Origin: Nanobdellota archaeon
GTDB lineage: Archaea > Nanoarchaeota > Nanoarchaeia > Woesearchaeales > GW2011-AR9
Length of the DNA stretch: 29,716 nucleotides
Assembly: GCA_002687775.1 (NCBI GenBank)
Contig: NZBF01000003.1
Coordinates: 1 to 29,716 of the forward strand
Direction of reading: 5' to 3'
Shown here: positions 6,799 to 13,264 of the stretch, piece by piece
How positions within the stretch are numbered: position 1 is the stretch's first letter
How the letters are laid out: the number at the start of each line of letters is the position of its first letter
The notes under the pieces: model-generated
What the model saw: the letters and a program-made list of their open reading frames with translations, nothing else
The model's database searches: none
What the model was told of the DNA's origin: nothing
Translations under genes and position numbers: made by a program

Positions 6799-7006
6799 AT
6801 TCATCCCGTGTTAATCCTGCTTGTCGAATAATTGCTCGCAATGTTCCTTTCGCAATTTCTTTATGGTTGGGAACCGTTAACCGTCGAAATGGTTCCTTAT
6901 TCTGTCTGAGAATCATGTGGCTTCCCGTCTGATGATCGACTTCATAACCTAATTTATTCAGCGCTTTCACAATTTTTAAACCAGAAATAATCGGTAACTT
7001 AGGCAT
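6782..7006 (-). CDS. hicA: HicA-family mRNA interferase toxin
   Basis: A 74-residue protein starting MPKLPIISGLKIVKALNKLG with the dsRBD-like HicA fold. The motif GYEVDHQTGSHMIL contains the catalytic His (GSH, residue 30). HicA proteins cleave mRNA and are neutralised by HicB. The frame is open to an earlier ATG at 7030 that would add eight residues lying inside hicB; the ATG at 7006, overlapping the hicB stop by 8 bases, matches the family length. Translation is probably coupled to hicB. It converges on the tandem Lrp gene. Confidence 0.92.
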   Translation of the reverse strand: MPKLPIISGLKIVKALNKLGYEVDHQTGSHMILRQNKEPFRRLTVPNHKEIAKGTLRAIIRQAGLTRDEFMDLL

Positions 7007-7211
7007 ACACTTCAACCATTTCTTCTTCAATAGCTGGTGGAATTGGCTCGCTATGCTTTCTTAAACTTACTATATATCCTTTGACAGCATCGTTAATATT
7101 CTCTACTGCTTCTTGCCTTGTCTTGCCCTGAGAAACACACCCAGGCAATGTCGGACATTTTGCAATAAACATGCCATCTTCGTCCTGTTCAATACGTACT
7201 CTGAATTTCAT
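6999..7211 (-). CDS. hicB: HicB-family antitoxin
   Basis: A 70-residue protein with the HicB partial RNase H-like fold: FRVRIEQDEDGMFIAKCPTL followed by PGCVSQGKTRQEAVENI and a short tail. It is the short form without a C-terminal DNA-binding domain, so any autoregulation would need another protein. Order hicB-hicA with hicB first is the less usual of the two arrangements but well known. A TATA box (ATATTTAAAT, 7231-7240) about 25 bases upstream implies a leaderless mRNA. Confidence 0.92.
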   Translation of the reverse strand: MKFRVRIEQDEDGMFIAKCPTLPGCVSQGKTRQEAVENINDAVKGYIVSLRKHSEPIPPAIEEEMVEVYA

Positions 7212-7230
7212 AAGAAACTAGAAGAAAGCA

Positions 7231-7320
7231 ATATTTAAATAATTTTTGGTAGAACCGGAAAAATTCCTTCAGAATTAAATTGCCATGAAATTTTCCCGGA
7301 ATTAACAAAATTTTATAAAG
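7231..7320. promoter_or_regulatory. Divergent promoters of hicBA and rps6e
   Basis: ATATTTAAAT at 7231-7240 serves hicB on the minus strand, and TTTTATAAAG at 7311-7320 serves rps6e, each about 25-27 bases from its start codon. Between them an imperfect inverted repeat, CCGGAAAAATT (7255-7265) and AATTTTCCCGG (7289-7299), may be an operator. Confidence 0.5.
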
Positions 7321-7342
7321 TACCCCTCTTCCTAACCATAAA

Positions 7343-7762
7343 ATGGCAGAATTTAAGTTAGTATTATCAACGAAAGACGGAAAATCCGTCCAGAAGGATG
7401 TAAAAAGTCCTGAAGCAGACGGATTACTGAAGAAAAAGATAGGCGAGACTCTTCAAGGAGACACATTAGGTTTAGCTGGATATGAATTACAAGTCACTGG
7501 CGGTTCTGATAAATCAGGATTTCCCATGCGAAAAGGAATTCAAAAGAGACGATTAAAAGTTCTCGTGCAAGGTGGAACTGGTTTCTCAGGTAAGAAAAGA
7601 GATAAAACTAACCAAAATGGTTTGAAGAGAAAGAAAACTGTCTGTGGTGAAGTTGTTGACGATAACATTGTGCAAGTTAATTTAAAAGTTCTAAAAGAAG
7701 GCTCAGCTCCATTAGCGGCCCCAGCTGAGGCAGCACCTGCCGCGGAAGCAGCTAATGAGTAA
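7343..7762 (+). CDS. rps6e: Small-subunit ribosomal protein S6e (eS6)
   Basis: An archaeal/eukaryotic ribosomal protein of the 30S subunit. Diagnostic are AEFKLVLSTKDGKSVQKDV at the start, LGLAGYELQVTGGSDKSGFP and MRKGIQKRRLKVLVQGGTGF, followed by KKRDKTNQNGLKRKKTVCG. At 139 aa it is slightly longer than many archaeal S6e because of an Ala/Pro/Glu tail (APLAAPAEAAPAAEAANE). A strong TATA box 27 bases before the ATG fits leaderless transcription. The stop overlaps the next gene by 8 bases, so the three genes to 8263 probably form an operon. Confidence 0.96.
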   Translation: MAEFKLVLSTKDGKSVQKDVKSPEADGLLKKKIGETLQGDTLGLAGYELQVTGGSDKSGFPMRKGIQKRRLKVLVQGGTGFSGKKRDKTNQNGLKRKKTVCGEVVDDNIVQVNLKVLKEGSAPLAAPAEAAPAAEAANE

Positions 7763-7952
7763 AATAACAACCATAGGTGTTGCATTATTTATTATCGGAT
7801 ATCTCTCATTGATTATTTTCGCTGTTCTCGGTGAAGAACCCAGAATATCAGGAATACTCATTATTGGCGGATTACTTATTGCATTTATTGCAGTGTTAAT
7901 GCAACGATTGAAAGAAAGAAAATCAGACAAATATACCAAGGTGAAAAAATGA
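7755..7952 (+). CDS. Small membrane protein with two transmembrane helices
   Basis: A 65-residue protein with helices at about residues 6-25 and 32-50 joined by a short loop (GEEPRIS), and a basic cytoplasmic tail (QRLKERKSDKYTKVKK). I do not recognise a family. It overlaps rps6e by 8 bases and the YbjQ-like gene by 4, so it is likely co-translated with them. A reverse-strand reading of the same bases is a shadow. Confidence 0.65.
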   Translation: MSKITTIGVALFIIGYLSLIIFAVLGEEPRISGILIIGGLLIAFIAVLMQRLKERKSDKYTKVKK

Positions 7953-8263
7953 TCATAGCAACAACAGATACTATTGAAGGAAAAAACATCAAAAAAACAC
8001 TCGGTTTAGTACGAGGAAATACTATCAGAGCAAGACATTTAGGAAAAGATATCATTGCCGGACTACGATCCATTGTAGGTGGTGAAATCCATGAATATGC
8101 AAAATTAATGGGCGAAGCAAGAGAACAATCTCTAGACAGAATGAAAGAAGAAGCTAAAGAGAAAGGAGCCAATGCTATTGTGGGAGTACGATTTACTACA
8201 AGTGTCATCATGGGCGGAGCTGCAGAAATGTTAGCCTATGGAACTGCAGTTATTGTCGAGTAA
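7949..8263 (+). CDS. YbjQ/UPF0145-family protein
   Basis: A 104-residue protein matching the YbjQ (putative heavy-metal-binding) family: MIIATTDTIEGKNIKKTLGL then VRGNTIRARHLGKDIIAGLR, EYAKLMGEAREQSLDRMKEE and a C-terminal GANAIVGVRF...AYGTAVIVE. Family members form beta-rich pentameric rings; their function is not established. Full length. The ATG overlaps the preceding stop by 4 bases (ATGA), indicating translational coupling with the small membrane protein, which may recruit it (inference). Confidence 0.88.
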   Translation: MIIATTDTIEGKNIKKTLGLVRGNTIRARHLGKDIIAGLRSIVGGEIHEYAKLMGEAREQSLDRMKEEAKEKGANAIVGVRFTTSVIMGGAAEMLAYGTAVIVE

Positions 8264-8301
8264 TTTATTGACAGCACGTCGACCCTCACAAACCAATAAG
8301 A

Positions 8302-8309
8302 TTTATATA
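8302..8309 (+). promoter_or_regulatory. TATA box for the 40-aa gene
   Basis: TTTATATA is centred about 26 bases before the ATG at 8331. Confidence 0.5.
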
Positions 8310-8330
8310 CTCAAATGATATACATTTAAC

Positions 8331-8453
8331 ATGAAACTTGATTTCAAACAACTAATTGCAAAGTACAAATCATTACCAACTCCAGAAAAGGTTGCCTGGG
8401 GAGCTATTGGTTTCGGAGTCTTGTTAATTATTCTATCAGTCTTTTTATTTTAG
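8331..8453 (+). CDS. Single-span membrane protein, 40 aa
   Basis: ATG to TAG gives 40 residues: a basic N-terminal half (MKLDFKQLIAKYKSLPTPEK) and one C-terminal hydrophobic helix of about 20 residues (VAWGAIGFGVLLIILSVFLF). The layout is that of a tail-anchored protein with N-terminus in the cytoplasm. A well-placed TATA box gives independent support that this short frame is a gene. Sec61-beta or another small Sec component is a possibility by size and topology, but no diagnostic residues are visible. Confidence 0.6.
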   Translation: MKLDFKQLIAKYKSLPTPEKVAWGAIGFGVLLIILSVFLF

Positions 8454-8492
8454 TTCCAAAACAATTAAAAAGAAATAAACTAATCAACGTGT

Positions 8493-9053
8493 ATGAAAAC
8501 GAAGAATAAAATTAAATTGAAAATTAATTTGCCTAAGTTTAAATTAGAATTGGAAGGACAGCATGCCAAAGAATACATAAAAGAGATCAATAAGTTAATT
8601 TCAAGTTTAAGTTTACTGTATGAAGATAATTATGAATACGATTTCCGATTAGAAAATTGTATCTCTCCTGAACTTCTTGAAAAGAAAGAGTTAATGAAGA
8701 CATTAAACAATTTTGCTCAATTGTATACTAATTTCAAAGTTAACAAAATAGCTATTAAGAATGATAAGATTGTTGAACTTGAAAAAGGACAAGTAAGTAA
8801 CCAAGTGAATTTAGATGACATTCACATTGGAGTAAACAAATTACTGTACAATATTGATAAGTCAAAGATTAACTTAGCAGTTGTTCACGTTAAAGGGAAT
8901 AATTCTGAGGAAGATGTTAAAAAAATTCTGGATTATGTAGAAAAACATTTACCTCATTCAAGTATTCAGCATGTTGTTACACAAGAAAAATTACCCGACA
9001 CTTTAGTGGAAGGAATCTTCTTTGGTGATTTCGAAGCTGAGGAAGAGTATTAG
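8493..9053 (+). CDS. Unknown Lys/Glu-rich protein, 186 aa
   Basis: I do not recognise the family. The protein opens with a basic beta-strand-like repeat (KTKNKIKLKINLPKFKLELE), then a helical central region (YIKEINKLISSLSLLYED), and ends with an acidic tail (FFGDFEAEEEY). No membrane segment or signal. It lies 39 bases after the 40-aa membrane protein in the same direction and may be co-transcribed. Confidence 0.7.
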   Translation: MKTKNKIKLKINLPKFKLELEGQHAKEYIKEINKLISSLSLLYEDNYEYDFRLENCISPELLEKKELMKTLNNFAQLYTNFKVNKIAIKNDKIVELEKGQVSNQVNLDDIHIGVNKLLYNIDKSKINLAVVHVKGNNSEEDVKKILDYVEKHLPHSSIQHVVTQEKLPDTLVEGIFFGDFEAEEEY

Positions 9054-9081
9054 TTATTCGTATAAATCTATCCCATAAATT

Positions 9082-9696
9082 TTATTTAAGTTTACCTAGA
9101 AGACAATAATGACTACTTTTATCTAAATACAAACTTAATATTTTAAAATTAGAAAAATATTTCCTTACTAATGTTTTGGTGTAAATAAAGTGTGGCACGC
9201 CTTTTTCAGGACCATCCAACATAACATATGTTCTTGGTTCAATAATCTTAACTTTTGTTGCTCGTCCTTTCATTTTATTTTTTGTAACGGTAACAAAAAC
9301 AACCCCATTAGGTTTCAATACCCGTTCAATTTCTTTAATACAAAAAACAATATCTTTTAATCTTGCATGATGAATAACTTGAACAGAAAGAACAGCATCA
9401 AAAGAATTATCTTTATAGGGGAATCTCTTATAACAACTTGAGTCTTTCAGTTTCGCTGTAAGCTTTAATTCCTTCAACCACTTTTTTGCTTGCCTCAATC
9501 CAGATGGAGCATTATCTATGCCATAAACATCAAAACCCTCCTTTGCTAACAGAACAGTATGTCTTCCGCTACCACAACCAAGATCAAGAATTTTTCTTGA
9601 CTTTTCTTTCTTTAAGAGTTTAATAACTTCATTAATATTTTCATGCGGTTTGTGAAAAACTTTACCTTTTTTTTTGAAAATAGATTCCCAACCCAT
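9082..9696 (-). CDS. Class I SAM-dependent methyltransferase
   Basis: A 204-residue Rossmann-fold methyltransferase. Motif I is KILDLGCGSGRHTVLLA at residues 35-51, with the acidic ribose-binding residue at Asp61 (DVYGIDNAPSGL); motif IV region is FDAVLSVQVIHHARLKDI and is followed by IERVLKPNGVVFVTV, as in the Methyltransf_11 group. The substrate cannot be assigned. A TATA box at 9718-9730, about 28 bases upstream, implies leaderless expression. Confidence 0.9.
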   Translation of the reverse strand: MGWESIFKKKGKVFHKPHENINEVIKLLKKEKSRKILDLGCGSGRHTVLLAKEGFDVYGIDNAPSGLRQAKKWLKELKLTAKLKDSSCYKRFPYKDNSFDAVLSVQVIHHARLKDIVFCIKEIERVLKPNGVVFVTVTKNKMKGRATKVKIIEPRTYVMLDGPEKGVPHFIYTKTLVRKYFSNFKILSLYLDKSSHYCLLGKLK

Positions 9697-9717
9697 ATAT
9701 AGAAAAACATTACTTCG

Positions 9718-9730
9718 ATATTTAAATATT
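9718..9730 (-). promoter_or_regulatory. TATA box of the methyltransferase gene
   Basis: ATATTTAAATATT is centred about 28 bases upstream of the ATG at 9696. Confidence 0.5.
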
Positions 9731-9767
9731 TTTGTAGTGTCCGAGAAAAGTTTAATCTAAAGAAATA

Positions 9768-9947
9768 TTACCCATTCAACCTATCTAACTCTGACTCTAA
9801 ATTACCTTTCTCTGCCAATAACTGCTCGTATTTCATCTTCTTGTACGGATTAATCTGATTTCTATTATTATCCCACTCTAATGTAAGTAATTGGCGGTTT
9901 AACTCGTACAATGTTTCTTTTATTTCTGATATACGTTCCTTTGACAT
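9768..9947 (-). CDS. Small coiled-coil protein, 59 aa
   Basis: The minus-strand ATG at 9947 opens 59 codons to TAA at 9768: MSKERISEIKETLYELNRQL at the start and YEQLLAEKGNLESELDRLNG at the end. Two charged helices with leucine-type heptads flank a polar middle (EWDNNRNQINPYKK), suggesting a helical hairpin or coiled coil. The spacing of 25 bases to a TATA box shared with the divergent gene at 10002 supports it as real. No family recognised. Confidence 0.6.
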   Translation of the reverse strand: MSKERISEIKETLYELNRQLLTLEWDNNRNQINPYKKMKYEQLLAEKGNLESELDRLNG

Positions 9948-9966
9948 AAAGTACTAATATTCGACA

Positions 9967-9978
9967 ATATATATAAAT
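9967..9978. promoter_or_regulatory. Shared symmetric TATA box, divergent promoter
   Basis: ATATATATAAAT lies 25 bases from the minus-strand ATG (9947) and 30 from the plus-strand ATG (10002). It contains a near-symmetric TATATA core, so the same box could serve both directions. Confidence 0.45.
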
Positions 9979-10001
9979 GTTCCCGGCAAAAATATCAAAA
10001 A

Positions 10002-10346
10002 ATGGAAGATAATACGTTATTTATGACAGCCTTAGCAACAAGTATTCTAGGAATAATCCTACTCTTCTTCATAACAGATGAAATTAATTTACAGGAAGTT
10101 GGAAGTATCAATGACATATCGATAGATCAAGACATTACCATTTCAGGTAAAGTAAATAGAGTAACCCAGACAGATAAAGTAGCTTTTCTCCAAATAGCTA
10201 ATGAAAAAGTTGAACAAATAGACGTCGTCCTCTTCAAACCAGAGTACGTCATGCTGAAAGAAGGTGATTATGTAGAAATTGAAGGATCAACTGATGAATA
10301 TGAAGGAAAATCTCAAATTATCGGGAACCAGGTAACAGTCCGATAA
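10002..10346 (+). CDS. Membrane-anchored OB-fold protein
   Basis: A 114-residue protein with one N-terminal transmembrane helix (residues about 7-25, TALATSILGIILLFFIT) and a C-terminal beta-barrel-like domain (ITISGKVNRVTQTDKVAFLQ, then VVLFKPEYVMLKEGDYVEIE, ending KSQIIGNQVTVR). The strand pattern is that of tRNA-anticodon-type OB folds, which bind nucleic acids or act as structural barrels. Topology (which side faces out) is not clear. The last 29 bases overlap the convergent gene. Confidence 0.75.
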   Translation: MEDNTLFMTALATSILGIILLFFITDEINLQEVGSINDISIDQDITISGKVNRVTQTDKVAFLQIANEKVEQIDVVLFKPEYVMLKEGDYVEIEGSTDEYEGKSQIIGNQVTVR

Positions 10347-10968
10347 CATCTTCTTCCCTTCTATATCCCCATGCGCCAGGATCTTCTGTTACATCTTCCA
10401 ATGAACCAAATCTTGCCTGAGCAGGATCAATAATGATTACGTCACCATCAACTGTAGTGTGGCGAGCCCATGCATGTCCCCATCGTAACCATGAATTTCG
10501 ATCTACGCTTGTTTCACCAGTAAGACCATACTCTTCCTTAAACTTTTCCAAAATGTAACCCGCAGCAAGTGCCATGTGACGACAGACACCATACCCCTCT
10601 TTAACAAAACAACCAAGGGATATTTTAGTATCTTTCCCAGCATCAAAACGAGCTATAAGCGCGTCAGTTCGATCATCGTCAAATTTCATAACCTTACGCA
10701 CAGTACTATACACAACTAATGGAACGCCACCTACATTTATTTTTCTATATCCCATCCATACCTTCTCTCGTGCTAGTTGATACATCTGCAGCATTGGTTT
10801 AGAATCATCAACGACAATAGCTTCACGCTGACTCTTACCCAAATACACACCACCAAGGATTGGCGTATCACGGTGAATAATGGGACGGCCTTGAAACATA
10901 TCATCATCTACGTCATCGTTGATACGTTGCATTAGCGCTATTGTCCTATCCCATTTAGGCCTAACCAT
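10318..10968 (-). CDS. Transglutaminase-like cysteine protease-fold protein
   Basis: A 216-residue protein with the papain-like transglutaminase core. The catalytic triad reads Cys129 in EGYGVCRHMALAAGYIL, His165 in RWGHAWARH and Asp181 in VIIIDPAQARF. The N-terminal 120 residues are a separate domain without similarity that I can see. There is no signal peptide, so it is cytoplasmic unless exported by another route. Substrates of such archaeal proteins are unknown. A short frame with a signal-peptide look (11001-11108) lies directly upstream and may share its transcript. Confidence 0.8.
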   Translation of the reverse strand: MVRPKWDRTIALMQRINDDVDDDMFQGRPIIHRDTPILGGVYLGKSQREAIVVDDSKPMLQMYQLAREKVWMGYRKINVGGVPLVVYSTVRKVMKFDDDRTDALIARFDAGKDTKISLGCFVKEGYGVCRHMALAAGYILEKFKEEYGLTGETSVDRNSWLRWGHAWARHTTVDGDVIIIDPAQARFGSLEDVTEDPGAWGYRREEDVIGLLPGSR

Positions 10969-11000
10969 AACTGTATTTTTAGAAAGAGTATTTAAAAAAT

Positions 11001-11108
11001 TTACCTAAAATAATAGTTCAAAAAGTCGTTATCTACTCTCGCTAATGTTAACGGTAGAACTAACAAAAGAAGCAAAACAACTACTAAGATACATCTTTTT
11101 CTATGCAT
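11001..11108 (-). CDS. Possible small secreted peptide or leader, 35 aa
   Basis: The minus strand encodes MHRKRCILVVVLLLLLVLPL then TLARVDNDFLNYYFR: a positively charged start, a hydrophobic core and an A-R junction typical of a signal peptide, leaving about 12 residues after cleavage. It ends 32 bases before the transglutaminase-like gene. A minus-strand TATA-like sequence at 11155-11166 lies about 50 bases upstream. The opposite strand has a rival 31-residue frame (11045-11140), so coding is uncertain. Confidence 0.3.
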   Translation of the reverse strand: MHRKRCILVVVLLLLLVLPLTLARVDNDFLNYYFR

Positions 11109-11153
11109 ACTACATCTCTTTTTTGATATTAATTCCCTAGTAGGTGTTTTTCA

Positions 11154-11203
11154 GTATTTAAATGTTACTCGCACTGAAAATATCCTCAGGAACATTTAAA
11201 TAA
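11154..11203. promoter_or_regulatory. Back-to-back TATA boxes in a 12-base inverted repeat
   Basis: TATTTAAATGTT near 11156-11167 and AACATTTAAATA near 11190-11201 are exact reverse complements separated by about 23 bases. Each contains a TATA-type TTTAAATA facing outward, so they look like divergent promoters for the transglutaminase side (minus) and for the hypusine operon side (plus). Confidence 0.45.
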
Positions 11204-11286
11204 AAAGTAATGAAATAACGAGTAATATGGATTCAGTACGTAAATCAGGAAGTTAAAGTATTATTTCTCTAGCTGACCCTATAACC

Positions 11287-11299
11287 AAATATTATTTTA
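11287..11299 (+). promoter_or_regulatory. Proximal TATA-like box of the dys operon
   Basis: AAATATTATTTTA lies about 30 bases before the dys ATG; together with the TATA near 11195 it suggests one or two promoters for the operon. Confidence 0.35.
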
Positions 11300-11323
11300 T
11301 TTCAAAAAAAAAAGTAACCCACA

Positions 11324-12259
11324 ATGAAACACGTAAAAGATTTCCAATGGAAACAAAACATGAATGTACACGATCTTGTTAGTCAGTACGGTGAAGTAGG
11401 TTTTCAATCCGTTGAATTAAGACGTGCTTCTGAAGTATTTATTAAAATGAAAAAGAACAATGCGAAAATATTCTTAACATTTACTTCCAACATGGTTACT
11501 TCAGGACTACGTGGATTCTTTGCACAATTAATCTCTTTGAAAATGGCTGATGTCATTGTCACAACTATTGGTGGTATCGAAGAAGATATCATGAAAGCAA
11601 CAGGTGAACAATTTAACATTGGAACTTTTTCAACAGACGACGTTGAACTGCATGAACAAGGAATTAATAGAGTTGGTAACTTATTTATTAAGAATGAAAG
11701 TTACATGAATTTTGAAGATTGGATAAATCCCATCTTAGATAAACTCTATGAGAAAAAGAAACGATGGGCAGTGTCTGATTTGTTAAAAGAAATTGGCTTA
11801 GTGTTAAACGATGAACAATCTATTCTCTACCAAGCTGCAAAAAATGACATACCTATTTTCTGTCCTGCAATTACCGATGGTGCATTTGGATTTCATCTGT
11901 ATTTATTCCAGCAAAAACATCCCTATTTTATCGTTGACGTGGTGAAAGATTTTGGAAACATTTTATTTTCCTCTTCATATGATGAGAAGAAAGCTGTCAT
12001 TGCGCTTGGTGGAAGTATTTCAAAACATCACGCCATTTTATGCACGTTGTTAAACGGCGGTGCTGAGTATGCCGTGTATATGACAACTGCGCACAAGACT
12101 TCTGGTTCAATGAGTGGAGCAACAACTCAGGAAGCAAAATCCTGGGGGAAAGTAAAAGATGATTCTGACGTTGCAACAGTCATTGGTGATGTAACTATTA
12201 TGTTCCCCTTGGCTATGATTTATGCATTAGAAGAGTTGAGTAAGGAGGGATTGTTATGA
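11324..12259 (+). CDS. dys: Deoxyhypusine synthase
   Basis: Transfers the aminobutyl group of spermidine to a lysine of translation factor aIF5A with NAD, the first step of hypusine formation. At 311 aa it is full length. Family motifs: LTFTSNMVTSGLRGFF at residues 51-66, VTTIGGIEEDIMKA at 79-92, PAITDGAFGF at 181-190, GGSISKHHAI with the His pair at 235-236, and EAKSWGKV with catalytic Lys276 (equivalent of the SWGK lysine of the human enzyme). It heads a ten-gene operon and its stop overlaps the next start (ATGA). Its last nine codons recur in degenerate form at 12855-12878. Confidence 0.96.
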   Translation: MKHVKDFQWKQNMNVHDLVSQYGEVGFQSVELRRASEVFIKMKKNNAKIFLTFTSNMVTSGLRGFFAQLISLKMADVIVTTIGGIEEDIMKATGEQFNIGTFSTDDVELHEQGINRVGNLFIKNESYMNFEDWINPILDKLYEKKKRWAVSDLLKEIGLVLNDEQSILYQAAKNDIPIFCPAITDGAFGFHLYLFQQKHPYFIVDVVKDFGNILFSSSYDEKKAVIALGGSISKHHAILCTLLNGGAEYAVYMTTAHKTSGSMSGATTQEAKSWGKVKDDSDVATVIGDVTIMFPLAMIYALEELSKEGLL

Positions 12260-12813
12260 TCATAGCAGACATGAATCCCCGTACAGTTCTTGCTCAGTTA
12301 GATCCCAAATTACATTTTGAGGAACAGTATAGCCCCAACCCTGTTGTAAGCGTATATCAAGTAACGCTCGACTCCATACCATTCATTGTAAAATGCGCCT
12401 TTCCGAATGAAAGAAGATATGTTGATACAGAAATTGAAGCGCTACACCATCTTGATGGTTTACCACTAACACCAGATCTTAAGGAAGTGTATGAAAAAGA
12501 AATCATGGGATTAAGAAAAACATACATGCCCGGAGTTACGCTTGGTAATTATATTTCTGATTTTGGTGGAGACATTTCAAAATTTAAAGAACAAGGAAGA
12601 GAACTTGTTGAACAAGTACATGCTTGTGGTGTCTATCGATTAGTATTAAATTTTCAAAATGTTCTCGTAAATGATTCAACAATATTATTGTTTGATTTTG
12701 ATGAAGTTTTCTTTGAAGGACAATTTGACAAAAGGTTAGTTAGAAAATTTAAAAGTGATGATTTAGATAAAATTGAAACTTTGCTTGATCCAAAGAAGGT
12801 GTTATTAGGATGA
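12256..12813 (+). CDS. Small kinase-fold protein lacking the catalytic Asp
   Basis: A 185-residue protein with the plan of RIO/Bud32-like small kinases. Visible are a strand with IPFIVKCAF (Lys46 as the ATP-anchoring lysine), a following acidic helix (DTEIEALHHL, residues 57-66), a hinge-like MPGVTLGNYI, and GVYRLVLNFQNVLVN then ILLFDFDEVFF. Compared with the usual GVIHGDLHPGNVLV, the catalytic HGD is replaced by RLV (residues 128-130), while metal-binding Asn135 and the DFD at 147-149 remain. It may bind ATP without phosphorylating, or use another base. Start overlaps dys by 4 bases; its stop overlaps the mini-ORF by 3. Confidence 0.65.
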   Translation: MIIADMNPRTVLAQLDPKLHFEEQYSPNPVVSVYQVTLDSIPFIVKCAFPNERRYVDTEIEALHHLDGLPLTPDLKEVYEKEIMGLRKTYMPGVTLGNYISDFGGDISKFKEQGRELVEQVHACGVYRLVLNFQNVLVNDSTILLFDFDEVFFEGQFDKRLVRKFKSDDLDKIETLLDPKKVLLG

Positions 12814-12881
12814 AATCAACATTCACCTTATCAAAACAAATAGTGCTTGAGGAATTGGGTAAGAAGGGATTGTTACAATGA
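12810..12881 (+). pseudogene. Chimeric 23-codon mini-ORF: decarboxylase start joined to dys end
   Basis: The frame reads MKSTFTLSKQIVL then EELGKKGLLQ. The first 13 codons match the start of the decarboxylase at 13261 (MKPKFILSKQVVL; 33 of 39 bases by my count). The rest matches the end of dys (LEELSKEGLL; about 23 of 27 bases from the first Glu codon). It begins within the kinase stop and ends overlapping the next ATG, as real operon genes here do. It is best read as the scar of a deletion between extra copies of these genes. It may still be translated and couple its neighbours. Confidence 0.7.
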
Positions 12882-13264
12882 GTGATTGGAAAAAAATGTT
12901 TGAAACCGTAGAAGCAAACGGTACTAAATCTTTGTACGCCAAAGATCAAGAGATTGGCGTTTGGAGAAGAAGCTCAGATCCCCATATAGACATGGTATAT
13001 GTTGGTTCAATCAATCCTGATGAAAATATGGCACTTGAAGGAGAACATTTTGACAAAGTAGCGATACTTTGCCAATTAGTTTTAGGAATGATACGGGGTT
13101 TCACTCCAGAATTTGAAGTAGGTTACCACCCCCTGGAAATTGATTGCAGACCAACAGATGTATTAGAAGTTGCTGCCGGCAAGCTGTTACTGAGTATAGA
13201 CAGGGAGGCCTTGCCAGGTTATAAAATCCATGTTGGCCATCCCATTTCCTTGGTGTACAAATGA
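12878..13264 (+). CDS. Unknown protein in the hypusine/polyamine operon, 128 aa
   Basis: I do not recognise the family. It opens MSDWKKMFETVEANGTKSLY and contains GVWRRSSDPHIDMVYVGSIN, MALEGEHFDKVAILCQLVLG and ends YKIHVGHPISLVYK. It is mixed alpha/beta, soluble, with no signal peptide. Its stop overlaps the decarboxylase start by 4 bases and it starts on the TGA of the chimeric mini-ORF. Position between deoxyhypusine synthase and the decarboxylase suggests a role in polyamine supply or hypusination (inference only). The codon mix looks slightly richer in G+C than in the adjoining genes. Confidence 0.7.
   Translation: MSDWKKMFETVEANGTKSLYAKDQEIGVWRRSSDPHIDMVYVGSINPDENMALEGEHFDKVAILCQLVLGMIRGFTPEFEVGYHPLEIDCRPTDVLEVAAGKLLLSIDREALPGYKIHVGHPISLVYK

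Larger units (their letters stand above)
10969..11323. other. Intergenic region between transglutaminase-like gene and dys
   Basis: These 355 bases hold no clear gene. Visible are two mutually antisense short frames (31 aa plus, 35 aa minus), the inverted-repeat promoter pair, an 8-codon frame at 11227-11253 (MDSVRKSG followed by S and stop) that begins 29 bases after the rightward TATA, and a second TATA-like AAATATTATTTTA at 11287-11299 about 30 bases before dys. Confidence 0.5.

Noticed and set aside
11045..11140. A 31-residue plus-strand membrane peptide
   Set aside because: It has one hydrophobic stretch but no TATA box at the right distance, and it is antisense to the better-supported 35-residue frame.
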